A stretch of 64,000 bases of DNA from Gossypium raimondii (taxonomy: Eukaryota; Streptophyta; Magnoliopsida; Malvales; Malvaceae). The stretch is taken from contig NC_068577.1 in the NCBI RefSeq assembly GCF_025698545.1, positions 4,913,501-4,977,500 of the forward strand, in the 5' to 3' direction. Below are positions 10,596 through 22,377 of this stretch, in pieces; positions within the stretch are counted from its first letter, which is position 1; every line of letters starts with the position of its first letter. A program made the position numbers and the translations under genes. A model generated the notes under the pieces. That model saw only the letters and a list, made by a program, of their open reading frames with translations, was not told the DNA's origin and did not search any database.

Positions 10596-13015
10596 CCGAA
10601 ATAAATTAACACCATGAAATTAGTATATCTTCATCTTTATATATAGATATATAGATATCGATAGATATCCTATAAACTTAGAATCCTTTAGAAAAAATAC
10701 AATGTTGTCATAATGTATATCAATCCTTAGCAAATTTAGTAAAAATCTTGATAGGTTATTTCATAGTATATAGGTTTGAAGAAATGAAATAATGTGGTGA
10801 ATAAAATTCAAGGAACAAACTTTGTAATGCAAATTTATCATGACTTATGGCATACACCATCCTTATTAATTTGTTCCCACCCAACGTAAGATCATTATAA
10901 TGAAAGGGTGGACCATGTAATAATAAAATTAAAATTATAAAGAAAAATATGAGTGGACCATTCTCCTTTTTCTTTTTTTTTCTCACAATAAATAAAAGGT
11001 GGTATGGAATGGGTTGGAGTGGATAGCTGATAAATGCATAAAAATAAGTAAATTAAAGATAAAAAGTAAGAATATCTAAGCATGCATGAATGACAATCAA
11101 TTAAGAAAGTATCAATAAATATAAAAAAGATATAGAGAAATTATCAATGTTGGTCGTATTGATTGGTAAAAAATTTAATGTCTCTTAAATAAAGTCTTGA
11201 GTTCAAGTCTTGTAAGAGAACTTTACTCGTTTAAGAGTCCAACCTAACTCGACTGGAGTTCAATGTTATTACCGGATGTCAGTTCCATTTTATTTTTTAA
11301 AATCTTCACAAGTTTCTTCTTGCAAAGGACCACCGTGTTGGTTATTTTCATCTCTCTCACACCTACTGTGTTTGCATTGCATACCATATTAAATGTTCAT
11401 GCAAAGTTGATGTTATTGTATATAAATATTTGAGGTGGGTATATTTTGAAATAGTTGACACAGTTGAATTGAGGAAAAGATGTTATTAATACAATATTGA
11501 TATTTTTATGATAATATTTTCAAGTTCAGAATAATAATATTACGATCGAGGATGAATGGTTGAATTAACCAGAATTTTTATTTATTGGGTTCTGGGGTTG
11601 ATGGATTAATTGGAGATGATGAAATGGTGACTAAGTAGGGATTGGATGTTGGTATAAGGAGAGCAAGAGTTGATAGGTGAATTCAAGTTTTCCATTACAA
11701 AAGCTTAATGATTAAAGACCATTCATACCGTTAGATAGTGAATGGTGAGAGTAAAAGGATGTATCTCACGTACATATATATATATATATATAAATATCAA
11801 GAATTGCTAAAGCATGATTTTCATTACATATGGCTCCATTTTCTTACCTCCACTTATTTTTCCTTCACTTCATGCTTGTTTTGGACCAGACATGATGATC
11901 GATTTGTTCAACATTCATGCATGGAAACAGGCAAAACCGGATAATAACCAAACAAAAGTTACCCCCTCTTTTTTCATTCATTATAGCTATGGCTAAAGAC
12001 CACTCTCATTTATAACATACAAAATCATTAGTTAACGTATACACACACACCACATCAAACTCATACATGGTATTCTGGTTTTGAGTTTGACCAATCTTGA
12101 CGTAATTGAGTAGACCTGTCAATTAGGAAGGTTGAGTTAATTTTGGATAAAATTATTTCGATTTAAGCAACTTTGGGTAAGAAAAATACAATGATGTTTA
12201 TTTATAATTATTTTACTTAATAATATTATTTCTAGAGTAGCCACCAATTTGGAATATGAAACAGCATTTCAATTCATAAATAGTATTCCAAATTGGGAAT
12301 ATTTATGGTATGTGACTGGTAAGATATGCCAAATATTATTACATATTTTATTTGCAGGCGAAATATCATTGTCAGCTTCTTGCTGCATTGCAATTAGCAT
12401 ATACATATTTTTCATGAAACATTGAATTTCATTCTAAAATTGGTCTCCCTTAATGTCTCCCATGCACCTGCTTTGCTCCAAGAAACAAGATTATATTCTT
12501 CCATAGGGACCTACCCACATGCCACATGATTATAATTAAAGTTTTACCATAATAAATTAGATGATAATACACTATACTAAAAGTTTTAAAAGATAATTTA
12601 TAACAATTTCGTTTTTAATTAAGTATTATTATCTGATTCACTCACGACATATAAAATTATATATTAAGGTGGGGGAAAGAGATTATAAAACTTAATAATA
12701 AAGAGAATGCCGTGAATATTTTGATTCAAATCTTACTATATGTAAATTGCTCAGTCTCAAAATTTAATGTAATTTAAGCTTTTGAGATTGTAGGGTTCAT
12801 CCATCAATAAGAAGATAGCACTGTTTAAAAGTTTCCAAGTTGTCCCCAATATCACAAATGATTGCCTGTTGGAGCCTATATGCTTGCCTTTCACTCTAAC
12901 AAAAAGAAAAAAAAAAAAATCTCCTTTCAATTTTTTTTATCTATCTGTTTCCAATCATCAACTTCCCCTCCATCCCTTTACTTACATGTGCTCTCAAAAT
13001 TTGCAGACTCCATTA
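10596..13015. other. Intergenic region upstream of the DUF4378 gene
   Basis: No gene is seen up to about 12.8 kb. A (TA)n run lies at 11775-11792. A fragment at about 11150-11290 has a tRNA-like B-box look (gttcaagtcttg) and may be a SINE scrap. The last few hundred bases probably hold the promoter and leader of the gene starting at 13016, including a pyrimidine- and A-rich leader around 12900-13010. Confidence 0.45.
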
Positions 13016-14344
13016 ATGGCTTCTTCTCCTGTAACATCAAAACAACTCAAAGAGCATCTTAAAGACAAACAAGAGCCTTTCACTTTAAGCATATACCTTT
13101 CTGAGAGAGGGTATTTGGTTAAATGCTCGAGCTCTAATGGTCGAAATGGTTGCTGCAGCAGTCAAATGAATTTGTTTAAGAACCTGTGGAACAAGAAGAT
13201 GGTTTTGGTTCCAACAAGGGTGGTTAAGTCTAAGCTGCATAAACTTGTTTCTGGTAATAATGGTAGCTTAGAGCTTTCTTGTTGCAATAATGGCAATGAA
13301 GATGGGTTTCAGAGTACAGATTCTTCATCAAGAACTTGTAATGTGGAACCAGAAAAGGTACATAAATAATCTATGTTCTTTTAGCTGTTTTTTGTCGGAT
13401 AATTACAGCATTAATAAAACACTTGTTGTATTGAAACATTGGTTGCAGCGGGAAAGGAAATGCATTGAAGATAAGCAACTTGACCTTATGTCAATGTTAA
13501 ATAAATTGTCATCCGATGAAGGTTAGTATTTCTTTTTTCATTTTCAGTAACCCATGCAATTCTACCAACTTTAGCATACAGTAATTTTTTAACATTTTAA
13601 TTTCAAGGACTAAATTTTAATTTTTTATCAAAGTATAACTATTAATAAAAAATTTTGATTCTTTATTTAGGTTAATTATATCATACATCTCCAAATTATG
13701 GTCTATATTTTAAATTGATCCCTATACTGCAAAAAATTTCTACTTAATTTTTCAATATATTAGTATTGTCATAGTTTAAGGACTTCTGTTTAAATTAACC
13801 CTTTTGTCCCCTCCTCTTCAATATATCAACCCTTTGTTTCTCGCATGAAGTGCATCACATCATAACAAGACAAGAAAGGCCAACATGTAAGAACTCCATT
13901 GATCCGACCGAAAATGTCAAAGCCAATAATTTCGTGTTGGCAAATTTTCCATGGAAGTTGCTTGGAAGATCACTAATGGAGAGATACACACTCATTGGCT
14001 TCAAAGAAGCAAAGGGTTCCATGATAACCGGACCTTGCACCCTTCAGTGGCGAAGCAACCAGCAGTTTGGGCATCAAAGGGAGCCTCTAATGAACCTATC
14101 GGCAATAAAATCCATGAAAAACAATGATGGAACCAATGTCAGAACCAAACACAGCTATGTTCATTGGTTCATTGGGCTGAATAATCTAGGGAACCTAATG
14201 CACGCATGCAGGAAAAGTATAGGTTTTTTTGACACATTTGAAAAATGGGATTATTGTAAATTGCAGAGGAAAATTGGGTTTGACATAGGAGATACAATCA
14301 TGGATGAGATTATTGAGGAAGCAATTGATTTACTCTTACAGTGA
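13016..14344 (+). CDS. Small DUF4378 (DUF3741-associated) family protein
   Basis: Three exons give 302 residues: 13016-13357, 13449-13521 and 13851-14344. All introns are GT-AG, and the phases (0 and 1) keep one frame. The N-terminus (MASSPVTSKQLKEHLKD, then QEPFTLSIYLSERGYLVKCSS) is the opening typical of the plant family with QEPF-LEVYLSERGY. The C-terminus (KIGFDIGDTIMDEIIEEAIDLL) is the typical end of the DUF4378 domain. Family members are plant-specific and some associate with microtubules (TRM-like); the function of this one is not known. The start at 13016 is chosen because it gives the family N-terminus; an in-frame open stretch further upstream is low-complexity and looks like leader. 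The middle is shorter than in most relatives, and exon 3's acceptor (ATGAAG) is not preceded by a strong pyrimidine tract, so that border is the least sure. Confidence 0.68.
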
Positions 14345-16549
14345 AAAATAGGTCCAATTCTATAGAAGGGTCCGTATATTATGTGTTTTTAGCGGATTAG
14401 TCCCTCTACTGTAAAGTTTCCCTTGTATACACCTGAATACAAGTTAATGTATGTATGTGTGAACTTTCTCTTATTCTAAACTTGAACACAGCAAAAATAA
14501 TAAAAACTTGTTTTTCCATCCTTTTTATTTTTTATTTTTTTTATGGTACATTATTTCAATCAAAATCAATTATTACAAGTACTAAATTAAATAACTAAAA
14601 TAAATATAGGAAAACCCACACATTTATAGAGGATGAAACTACACACATAATTGAACAACACGGCCTGGCCACGCTGTCGTGTGATTCCTGTTTTCTGTTT
14701 TCACCTTATTTTTCTATTTGTTTCGAATTAGTCCATACTTATTTTCAAATTGATTTTAGAGTTTCAGAACCTTGATTTAAGTCTTGTTTTTGAATGAATA
14801 ATATGTTTATTGAATGTTTATCTATTAATGAATGATTAAATTGAATTTTTGGATTGAAATTACATATTCTTGACTATTTATTTATCGTAGCATCTCGTAA
14901 CCCTAATTTGAAGATGAAGATGGACGAAGGATGTTACCTTTAGTTTTTAATTTATAGTTATCACAAACTCAATTTAATTATTAGTTATGGGTTAATTTTG
15001 TATATGCTTTATAACTAAACTTGTTAAGCATAAATCCTAAATAAATAGATTTAGATTTTTTGGGTTAATTAGGTCAAACTTGAAAATTACCATTATATCA
15101 TTTTAATTTTTGTCATTATATTTATAAACTAAAGATAAAAGTTATCATTATACTCTAATTTTATATTGAATTTGTTACTTTAACATTGTTATTGATTGAA
15201 TTTTCCACTAAAATTTGCTTTTTTACTTAATTTTGTTATTCAATTTTAATTTAAAATGATTTAAAAATAATTTAATAATTTTTTTTATATATTTTATTTT
15301 AGTACCGTTATTTAGGGCTATCGTTTGGCATTACGATTAGAGGTGGAAATGTATTTTTCAACCCCAAAAGTAATGCCAAACAATTGATTTTTAAAGTTAA
15401 AAGTAAGATAAAACAAAATGTTTTTCCATCCAAACATAAAAGTTGGGGTTTAAGTGCTTTGGTTTTTGCATTTAGTTTGATGATAAATTATATACATGAC
15501 TTAGAGACACAGAACAGTTTCGAAAACAACCTTTATTTTCGGGTTTTTTTCTAGTTTTAGTTAAGTTTTCATGTTAGATTCACACACCTGATGATAGTTT
15601 TGATCAACCACACAACAACGCACTCCGAAACCTACATAAGGTATCAAATTGCATTGATTAACAAACTCGACTTAACCCAAAATTTCACTTAAATACACCC
15701 TATTTCCAAAAGAAATCAATCCCTAAAATCAGCATACGAGCACTTACTTCATAGAATAATAGTGTCGAAACAACAACTACTCCACCGGAGGATCTCGAAT
15801 TTCGCACCCTTCGCCTAATCAAAGACCACAAGAATGCTTAACACAACGAAAAATGAGAATAAACACTAACAACTCACCTTGCTCAAAGAACGAATTAAAC
15901 CTTAAAATCAAAAAATAAATCGACATTACTTACCTTTACTTGGATTTACGATCGCAAACGAAGAATCAAAAGTTAATCCTCAGTAACTCAATGGCAGCAA
16001 GTAGGAAACAAAACAAAAGAAAGAAAGATGGAAAACTCAAGAAAAAGAAAGGAAAGAAGAGGAAAAAGAACCTGACAAAAGAGGGGGAGAAACAAAAGAG
16101 AAGAAATGTGAAAAGAGAGAGCGGGAAAAGTTGGGCGATAAAAAGGGAAGTGATTTTAGGGATGTGATAAATCTAAAATAATAAAAAAATAGATATTCTA
16201 CTAAAATCCTAACCCACCAGATTTTTAGAATTCAAATTAAACTCCATTTCCAACACATAGCAAGAAACAAAAAGTTTTCCACATTTGCGCACAACAAATT
16301 CAAACATAAAACCTAGGGGTAAGTTGAAGCCTTACCACTGAACTAATAGACTCATCATTGTCAAAAAACCACAAAATCAAAAGATAAGTCCTAAGACTCC
16401 TAAAGCAAACATTTATGGCACTCAATCATCATACCAAATCAAATTACATGACAAAATTTAACAATCCAAACCTAAAAAATTTTTGGGCGTTACAGTATTA
16501 ATGTAAATTATAAATAATTTTATTAAGTAATTTATTCGAATAATTACAA
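14345..16549. other. Intergenic region with repeat remnants
   Basis: No gene. The stretch 14640-14780 (cacggcctggccacg motif) resembles the tail of a cotton gypsy LTR. 15330-15480 resembles a foldback repeat (two near-inverted blocks around ccaaacaattg and ccatccaaacat). 15600-16496 ends in gggcgttaca and looks like a degraded LTR on the minus strand; its left end could not be fixed. The lysine-rich open frame at 15940-16167 is low-complexity A-rich DNA, not a gene. Confidence 0.4.
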
Positions 16550-16559
16550 GTGTACTTTA

Positions 16560-17065
16560 ACAAAAATACCACACTTAGGGCATCAGATCCAACAATTTTT
16601 TACACCACCTCCATCCTCAAGAGCATATTGCATGCCATTGCCGTAAAAAATACCAATGTATCTGCCATTGCCTACAATTCTAGCATTCTATCCACAATTG
16701 GGTTATTCAACACCATATATTTCTCCACCAATAGTGTCGCAAACACCCTCAACATCAATGTTCTTTGGAGGTGGGTCATTTTCGCAACCACCTATTAATA
16801 TCATCGACGATATAGGATGGATACCTAGAATGCAAATGCATTCTAGCACGGAAGAACAATATGAGGATGAAGACACTGTTGGAGATGAAGATGAAGATCA
16901 AGATCAAGATGGAGGTGGAGGTGGAGGTGGAGATAGGATAAGATGGAGGTGAAGATGAAGATGAAGAGCCGGAACCCCAACACGACAAAATCCTCCTCGT
17001 AACCGACACCCACTAAGTTGTGGCATTCATTCGGGCCGAAGACGGAAATATTTTTTTCTTTTTAA
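16560..17065 (+). pseudogene. Degraded C-terminal tail of a plant mobile domain (PMD) protein
   Basis: The translated DNA, in more than one frame, has the proline/tyrosine-rich stretch (QLGYSTPYISPP), SMFFGGGSF, an acidic run (EDEDTVGDEDED) and then an R-N-R-H-P-x-x-CG-x-HSGRRR-like end. In my memory this order is typical of the C-terminal region of plant mobile domain proteins, often annotated as phosphatase 7 long-form homologs and often carried by MULEs or gypsy elements. The PMD core itself is not visible. It lies tail-to-tail with the MULE transposase on the other strand. Confidence 0.5.
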
Positions 17066-17224
17066 TTTTTTCTAATGCAAATAATCATTTAGTTTGTATT
17101 AAACTTTTCCATCCACAAAATACTTACTCACATTTTATCAAAAAAACGTTTGTTTATTTTTTACATCAATAATATACTTATTTACAATTTACCCAAAAAT
17201 GAATAAATGAATAAATTTTTTAAT

Positions 17225-20200
17225 TCAATCATCTCCTTAATGTTCCCTCAAAGTGTGGACAAGTTGTCCTACCATGCAAATGATTCCTACAATAACTGCA
17301 TAACCTCGGTTGGTCTATCTTCTCCTGAATATTCATATTGTTGTGTATCTGACTAGAATTTGGTCAACTTTTTGGCTTGTGACGCAACATAACATCTAGT
17401 AGCAACTCGAATGGAGCGCTCAAAACAGACGACCACATATTTCATTTGGAACTGGTGGGATTCAAATTTCTATACTTTAGATATGTGTTTTAGTTTGTAC
17501 ACTTCATCAACATAGCTTATTCAATCCAGATTTGCCGAGGCACATGCAACAATTTCATATGCACATGCAACATAGGTCCTTAGTCTCAGTTATACACGGT
17601 ACGATCCCCCGACAATACCTTTGTCGAGTCTAGGGAACTTCATAACCCAAAATATTTGATTTGGACTTGAGTTACACACTGTAAACATAAAGTTTGCTCT
17701 TTCTGCATTTTTTGTAATATTTTGCTCTTTTCGCTCGCTTTGGAAACAATGTTGATAAGCGAAAATATGTTTCTTTGACCACCAAGGTTATCGATAAATG
17801 ACACATCCCCTTCAATATGGAATTTATGTATTCCACTAGGTTGTTGTCATGTGTCCGTACCGTAAACCTTCATCATATGATTGAGTCTACTGTTCCTTGG
17901 GTATCCTATTGAGGTATTTCATATCGTTTTCATTTATAGCCCATAAGTTCTCCATGTAAAACCCAAATTCTGCCCGGGCCCGCACGCACAAAATAAACCA
18001 ATAAAAATAATAAAAATGTCAGTCCATTTATAAAAGTCCAATTACATCAGCCCAAATAGCAAACCCAATAGCCCAATAAAAAACCCTAAGCCTAAACCCA
18101 ATATTTTCAACAAAGAAAAAAACCCTAAAGAACTTCAGGCCTCACCACAAGACGCCTAATGAAGCAACCAAGCCTTTGCCACCACGTGTGCCGCCACGTC
18201 ACTGTACCTGCAAAATAACCTAGAAGAATCTAAAAGCAAAAAAAAAAAAGAGGAAAAACAGTTTGTAAAATATGATTTTTGGGGCTATAAAACCCCGTTT
18301 CTGTATTCTAAATTTACTTACGAATGAATAAAAAAAACAAAGAAAAATCAATTCAAATACAAACCATTTTCGAAGGTAGATATTGTTTACTTTCTGATTT
18401 ATTTATTTATTTATTTATTTTCCTTTACTTGATTTTTTTAGAAGAAAACCGAAAATAAAAGGATAAAAATTGTACCTTTTTGCGAAGGAGGTGCCGATTC
18501 TAATAAAAATTGATATTTTTGAGTCGGGGAGTCGAAAAAACCCAAAAAATGAGCTTTTTTTTTTTGCCACTGTGGAAGGCAACGCCGTCGTCGGCGACTG
18601 GTGGCCACCATGGTGATCCGGCACTAGAGCCATGGCCAGATTTTGGGAGAGGGAGAGGACTTTGAAAGGTTTTTGAAAGTTTTTTTCTGAAGTAAAGAAT
18701 AAAATGAATTTTTGGTAAAAAAGTTTGACTTATAAAGCTTTACAAAACGACGTCGTTTTGATTTAAAACACTAGGCGCAAAGCAGCGCCGTTTCAGGCCC
18801 TTGACCCGCGCGTGACCCCACCCGAGGGGGGGATCCGCGTGTTTTCAACAAAGGGTATATTTGCGCAAAAAGTCCTCCTGCTTCTTCCACCTGTTTTAAT
18901 TAGATCCTTTTTGTTTTTTTTTTGTTTTTTTAATTCAGCCTGATAATTTTTTTCATCACATTTTAGTCCCTGATGGAACTGTGCGTTTTGGAGGGGAAGG
19001 GAGAATTTCCCTTTTAATCCCTCCATGTTATTCGTGTGTTCAGATAGGTCTTCCCATTTACCTTTTTATTTTAGATTTCCCCAAATTTCTGTTTTAAGAC
19101 TCAAATTAGTCCCCTTTTATTATTTTTGCTACTTTATTAATTAGTTTAATGTGGTTATTACTATAATTATATTTTCTTTTTATGCTTATTTATTTATTAT
19201 TATATCATAACATCATTAATTTTGTATTATTATTACTATTACTATTATATTTCTATTTACATTTATCTACCTAAATTTTTAAATATATTTTGTTTTATTA
19301 TATATTATCATTATTTATTTGCTTATATCTTTTTTAAACTTTAGATTATTTGCTATATTATTATTATTATTATTTACTTATTTATACCCTTTTATAATTT
19401 CAAATTTTATTTTTTTGTTATTATTAATATTTTTAGCCGTTTTATATACCATTTATTTACGTATTCGTTTATTATCGTTTTTAACCTAGTTTTAGCTTCT
19501 ACTTGTTTTTTATTTATTATCATCTTTTATTTATTTTATTTTCGCCTTTATTAATATCGTTCATATCATCGCATCTATTATTTTGTGCATATTAACACTG
19601 TGGTTTACTTTTACGTTTTACTACAAAATCGCGTTACATTTTATCCAATACATTGAAAACGTTGTTCTATATAAGCAATATTTCGTATTTTGGAATTCGA
19701 AAAGGTCGTTCTCTAACTTACAGGGTCTCGATTTTTTTTCGATAAATCCAAATATACGAACCATTTTTCAAAAACACAATTTTAAAATTATCTCGGGAAT
19801 TAAAAGAATCGTATTCTAACTTACGGAATATGGTTTCTTTTCTAAAACTGAGATAATCAAAAAATTCAATAAAATAAATAATATTTTCGGTGTTTACTCT
19901 CGTTTTGGGATTTAAGATATGGTGTCCTAACTCACGGGATATAATTTTTTTCTCGATTGACGTGAAATACGCCCTTTTTAAAAAATTTTAAGTGATTTTG
20001 ACAAAAGAATTGTTTTTTAAATCTCTTCAAAATTTTCAACTTTTGACAATACGACATTAATTAATCAATTAGGTACCAATTTTGGGTGTGACGAGGGTGC
20101 TAATCCTTCCTCGCACATAATCGACTCCCAAACCCGTTTTCTCAAATTTCGTAGACCAAAATTATTGTTTTAGTAAAATCAAAACATTTTATTAAAACAA

Positions 20201-20640
20201 TCAAATTGCGAGGTGATCTGATCACACCTAATAAAAAAGATTGGTGGCGACTCCAATGTTTTTTAAATAAAAAGTTGACCCCTTTTTGTCAAAAAATGGT
20301 TTCGACACTCCAACATTTCATAGAATTGATGTTGGACGAACTCATACCCTGTCGAAGAAAATAAAAAGTATATTTATGAATGTAAACAATGTATATGTTA
20401 AAGAATGATATAGAAAATAATATTTACTACGTACCCATGTTAATAGCATGTCGTTGCTCAGTAACCTTATGAAATTGGCCTATGTAATTTGACGCAATAT
20501 AACATATACAATTCCTATGGTATGCACAATCCTATAGGCTTTCACGTCGATCAATTGCAACTTGTATTTTGGGTGCCTTATCAAAAATGATGCATATATC
20601 GAAAGGTGGTAGGCCTTTATCCATGTAGCTTTCTTTGGAC
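17225..20640 (-). mobile_element. Dead MuDR/MULE transposase, split by a solo LTR
   Basis: Two minus-strand pieces belong to one transposase. The upstream piece (about 20640-20313) has a DICIIFDKA stretch and an H-x-x-C-x-x-x-x-ASN-x-x-x-x-F block, followed by GYEFVQHQFYEMLE. The downstream piece (17949-17225) has LNRIPKEQ, SYDEGLRYGHMTT, a SWIM-like region (ACAYEIVACASANLD, then VYKLKHISK) and a C-terminal zinc knuckle CSYCRNHLHGRTTCP. This order (core, RYGHMTTN-type block, SWIM, knuckle) is that of plant MuDR-type MULEs. Several stops and frame changes make it non-functional. The 2.35-kb LTR at 17955-20307 sits between the pieces. Terminal inverted repeats of the MULE were not identified. 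Confidence 0.75.
17955..20307 (+). mobile_element. Solo LTR (2.35 kb), probable Ty3/gypsy
   Basis: It begins TGTAAAACCCAAATT and ends GGTTTCGACA, with TG...CA ends, and is flanked by the identical 5-bp duplication CTCCA (17950-17954 and 20308-20312). No internal retrotransposon region is present, so it is a solo LTR formed by recombination. It shares its family with the LTR at 35151-37296: the same GCCCGGGCCC-like start, a GC-rich mid part, and a 3' part with gtgacgagggtgctaat and ggtggcgactcca. It is a fossil, younger than the MULE it interrupts. Its length and 3' motifs suggest the Tat/Ogre branch, but without internal domains that is a guess. Confidence 0.85.
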
Positions 20641-21205
20641 ATAGTATGTGCATGTGTGGTGTGTAGAGGTATTCATGGGCTGGGTTTAGCCTAAGCATAA
20701 TATTAACACACTTTATGATTGCCCAAGCCTGGCCTAACCCGAAATATGAGTCTAAAATTTTGCCTAAGCTCACCCAGATTTGCAATGGTTAATCCAAGCC
20801 CATTCTAGGCCCACACATATTATTTTTTTAAAAATATATATTTGTATTATATTAATTTACTATTTAATAAATTTTCATGTTTATTAAAATTTTATATATA
20901 ATTATCTTAATATTTTTAGTGTTTACATATATTAGTATTATATATGGGCGGACTGAGCTCGAGCCTTGAATGTTCAAGCTCAAGCTTGACCTATATTTTG
21001 AATTGGCCTAATTTTTTTGCTCAAACTCATTTTTCGAACCAAATATTTTTGTCCAAACCCTCTTAAATTTCGGGAAGACCTTCGGCCCTGGGCTGATAAC
21101 CCGACCTATGAACATGCGTAATGTGGGTTTGCCCCTGAGTACTAACCTTAAAATTGTAGAGTACCAAAAAATAAACCAAATTTGAGTACCGAAATTAGCC
21201 ACAAC
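20640..21205 (-). repeat. Dispersed non-coding repeat (copy A)
   Basis: On the minus strand, 21110-20940 reads close to the plus strand at 60175-60350: a run with ccgaaggtc, cgaaatttaagaggg, gacaaaaatatt and gcaaaaaaattag. No ORF of a known family is present. It is probably part of a non-autonomous element; borders are uncertain. Confidence 0.55.
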
Positions 21206-21273
21206 TTATGTATGATTCAGAGGCTAATAGTAAAAATTTGCCTATAATACAGAATTATTTAAATATATATATA

Positions 21274-22235
21274 AGGTAAATTACAAGCTTAATCATTTAT
21301 ATATGCTTAAAATTAAGTTTTAGTCATTAAAGTTTTTTTTTTTTAAGATAGTCATTGAGTTTATTATGTTATGGCCTTTAGGATTTTAATTTTAGGTTAA
21401 ATTGTTCATCTAATCCCTGTACTATTCCAATTATTTTTCATTTACCTTTTTTCCTTCTTCTTTTTCTTTTCTTTGTTCTCCTTTTAATTCTTTATTCCCC
21501 TTCACATTCTTTTTAAAATATTTGATACTTTGATGTCTGGTATGACCAAGTAGTCTGTGGTGGTGAGATTTTCTTGAATGAGCTATTTGTGTTCTTTATT
21601 TTGCAATGCTTGGTTAATTTCTACCATCCAAACCACAATTTTGAACATGAAAACCTTTTTCTTTTTCCTCTTCAAAAGCAGAAAAAATTAATGAGTACAG
21701 GGACTAGCTGCACAATTTGATCTGAAATTAAAAGGAATAAAGCAATACTTAGTCCCTGAACTTGGTAATTTTTTCCACCTTAGTCTTTGAACTTTTTTTT
21801 CTCTATTTTAGTCTGGGAACTTGGCATTTTTTCTCAATTTGGTCCATTAACTTAGATTGTGTCACGTCATCACTTAAAAAATTTTATTTTTTATAATTTT
21901 AATAATTTTAGATTTTAATTTTTTTAATTTTCAAGTAATAATAGACATTTTGGGAGTGTGCCACATCATGATATATTAATGGAATCCAAGTTCAAGGATC
22001 AAATTGAGAAAAATTATCAAATTCAAGACCTAAATATTACTTTATCCCAAATAAAAACCTATAGGTGAAGTTAGCATGCCACCCCAAATTGTTGTCACAC
22101 CATTAAAACAATTAACCGCTAAGTAACTATAACATAAAAATTAATAACATTATTAAGCATATGGTAATTTTTAAAACTTTGAAGAGAAAAAGATAATTTT
22201 AAGAAAACATAAATGACTAAACTTGCAATTTACCC
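21274..22235. mobile_element. Foldback MITE with two younger foldback MITEs nested inside
   Basis: Outer ends: ggtaaattacaagcttaatc at 21275 and its inverted counterpart ending gcaatttaccc at about 22235. Nested element 1 is 21394-21725 (arms ggttaaattgttcatctaat and its inverse, both with the block ccctgtac). Nested element 2 is 21733-22048 (arms ggaataaagcaatacttag and the inverse ending tttatccc). None has an ORF. Together they separate the MULE graveyard from the SKIP22 promoter. Confidence 0.65.
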
Positions 22236-22377
22236 ATATGTATATACAGACAGAATCACAGGACAGGGGCATCTTGTGTTGCTTATCATCCAAGATAATC
22301 AAAATCCCCTTTTTCTTTGCAGCCTTTAGCATAATCTGGAGTATTTTCGAACCAAAAAAAAAGGAAGTATAACAACA
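22236..22377 (+). promoter_or_regulatory. Probable SKIP22 promoter and leader
   Basis: Only about 140 bp separate the outer MITE end from the ATG, so the MITE lies within the upstream regulatory region. I see no convincing TATA box. Confidence 0.35.

Noticed and set aside
15940-16167. Lys/Arg-rich open frame of 75 codons
   Set aside because: It comes from A/G-rich low-complexity DNA in a probable LTR remnant; no domain or conserved context.
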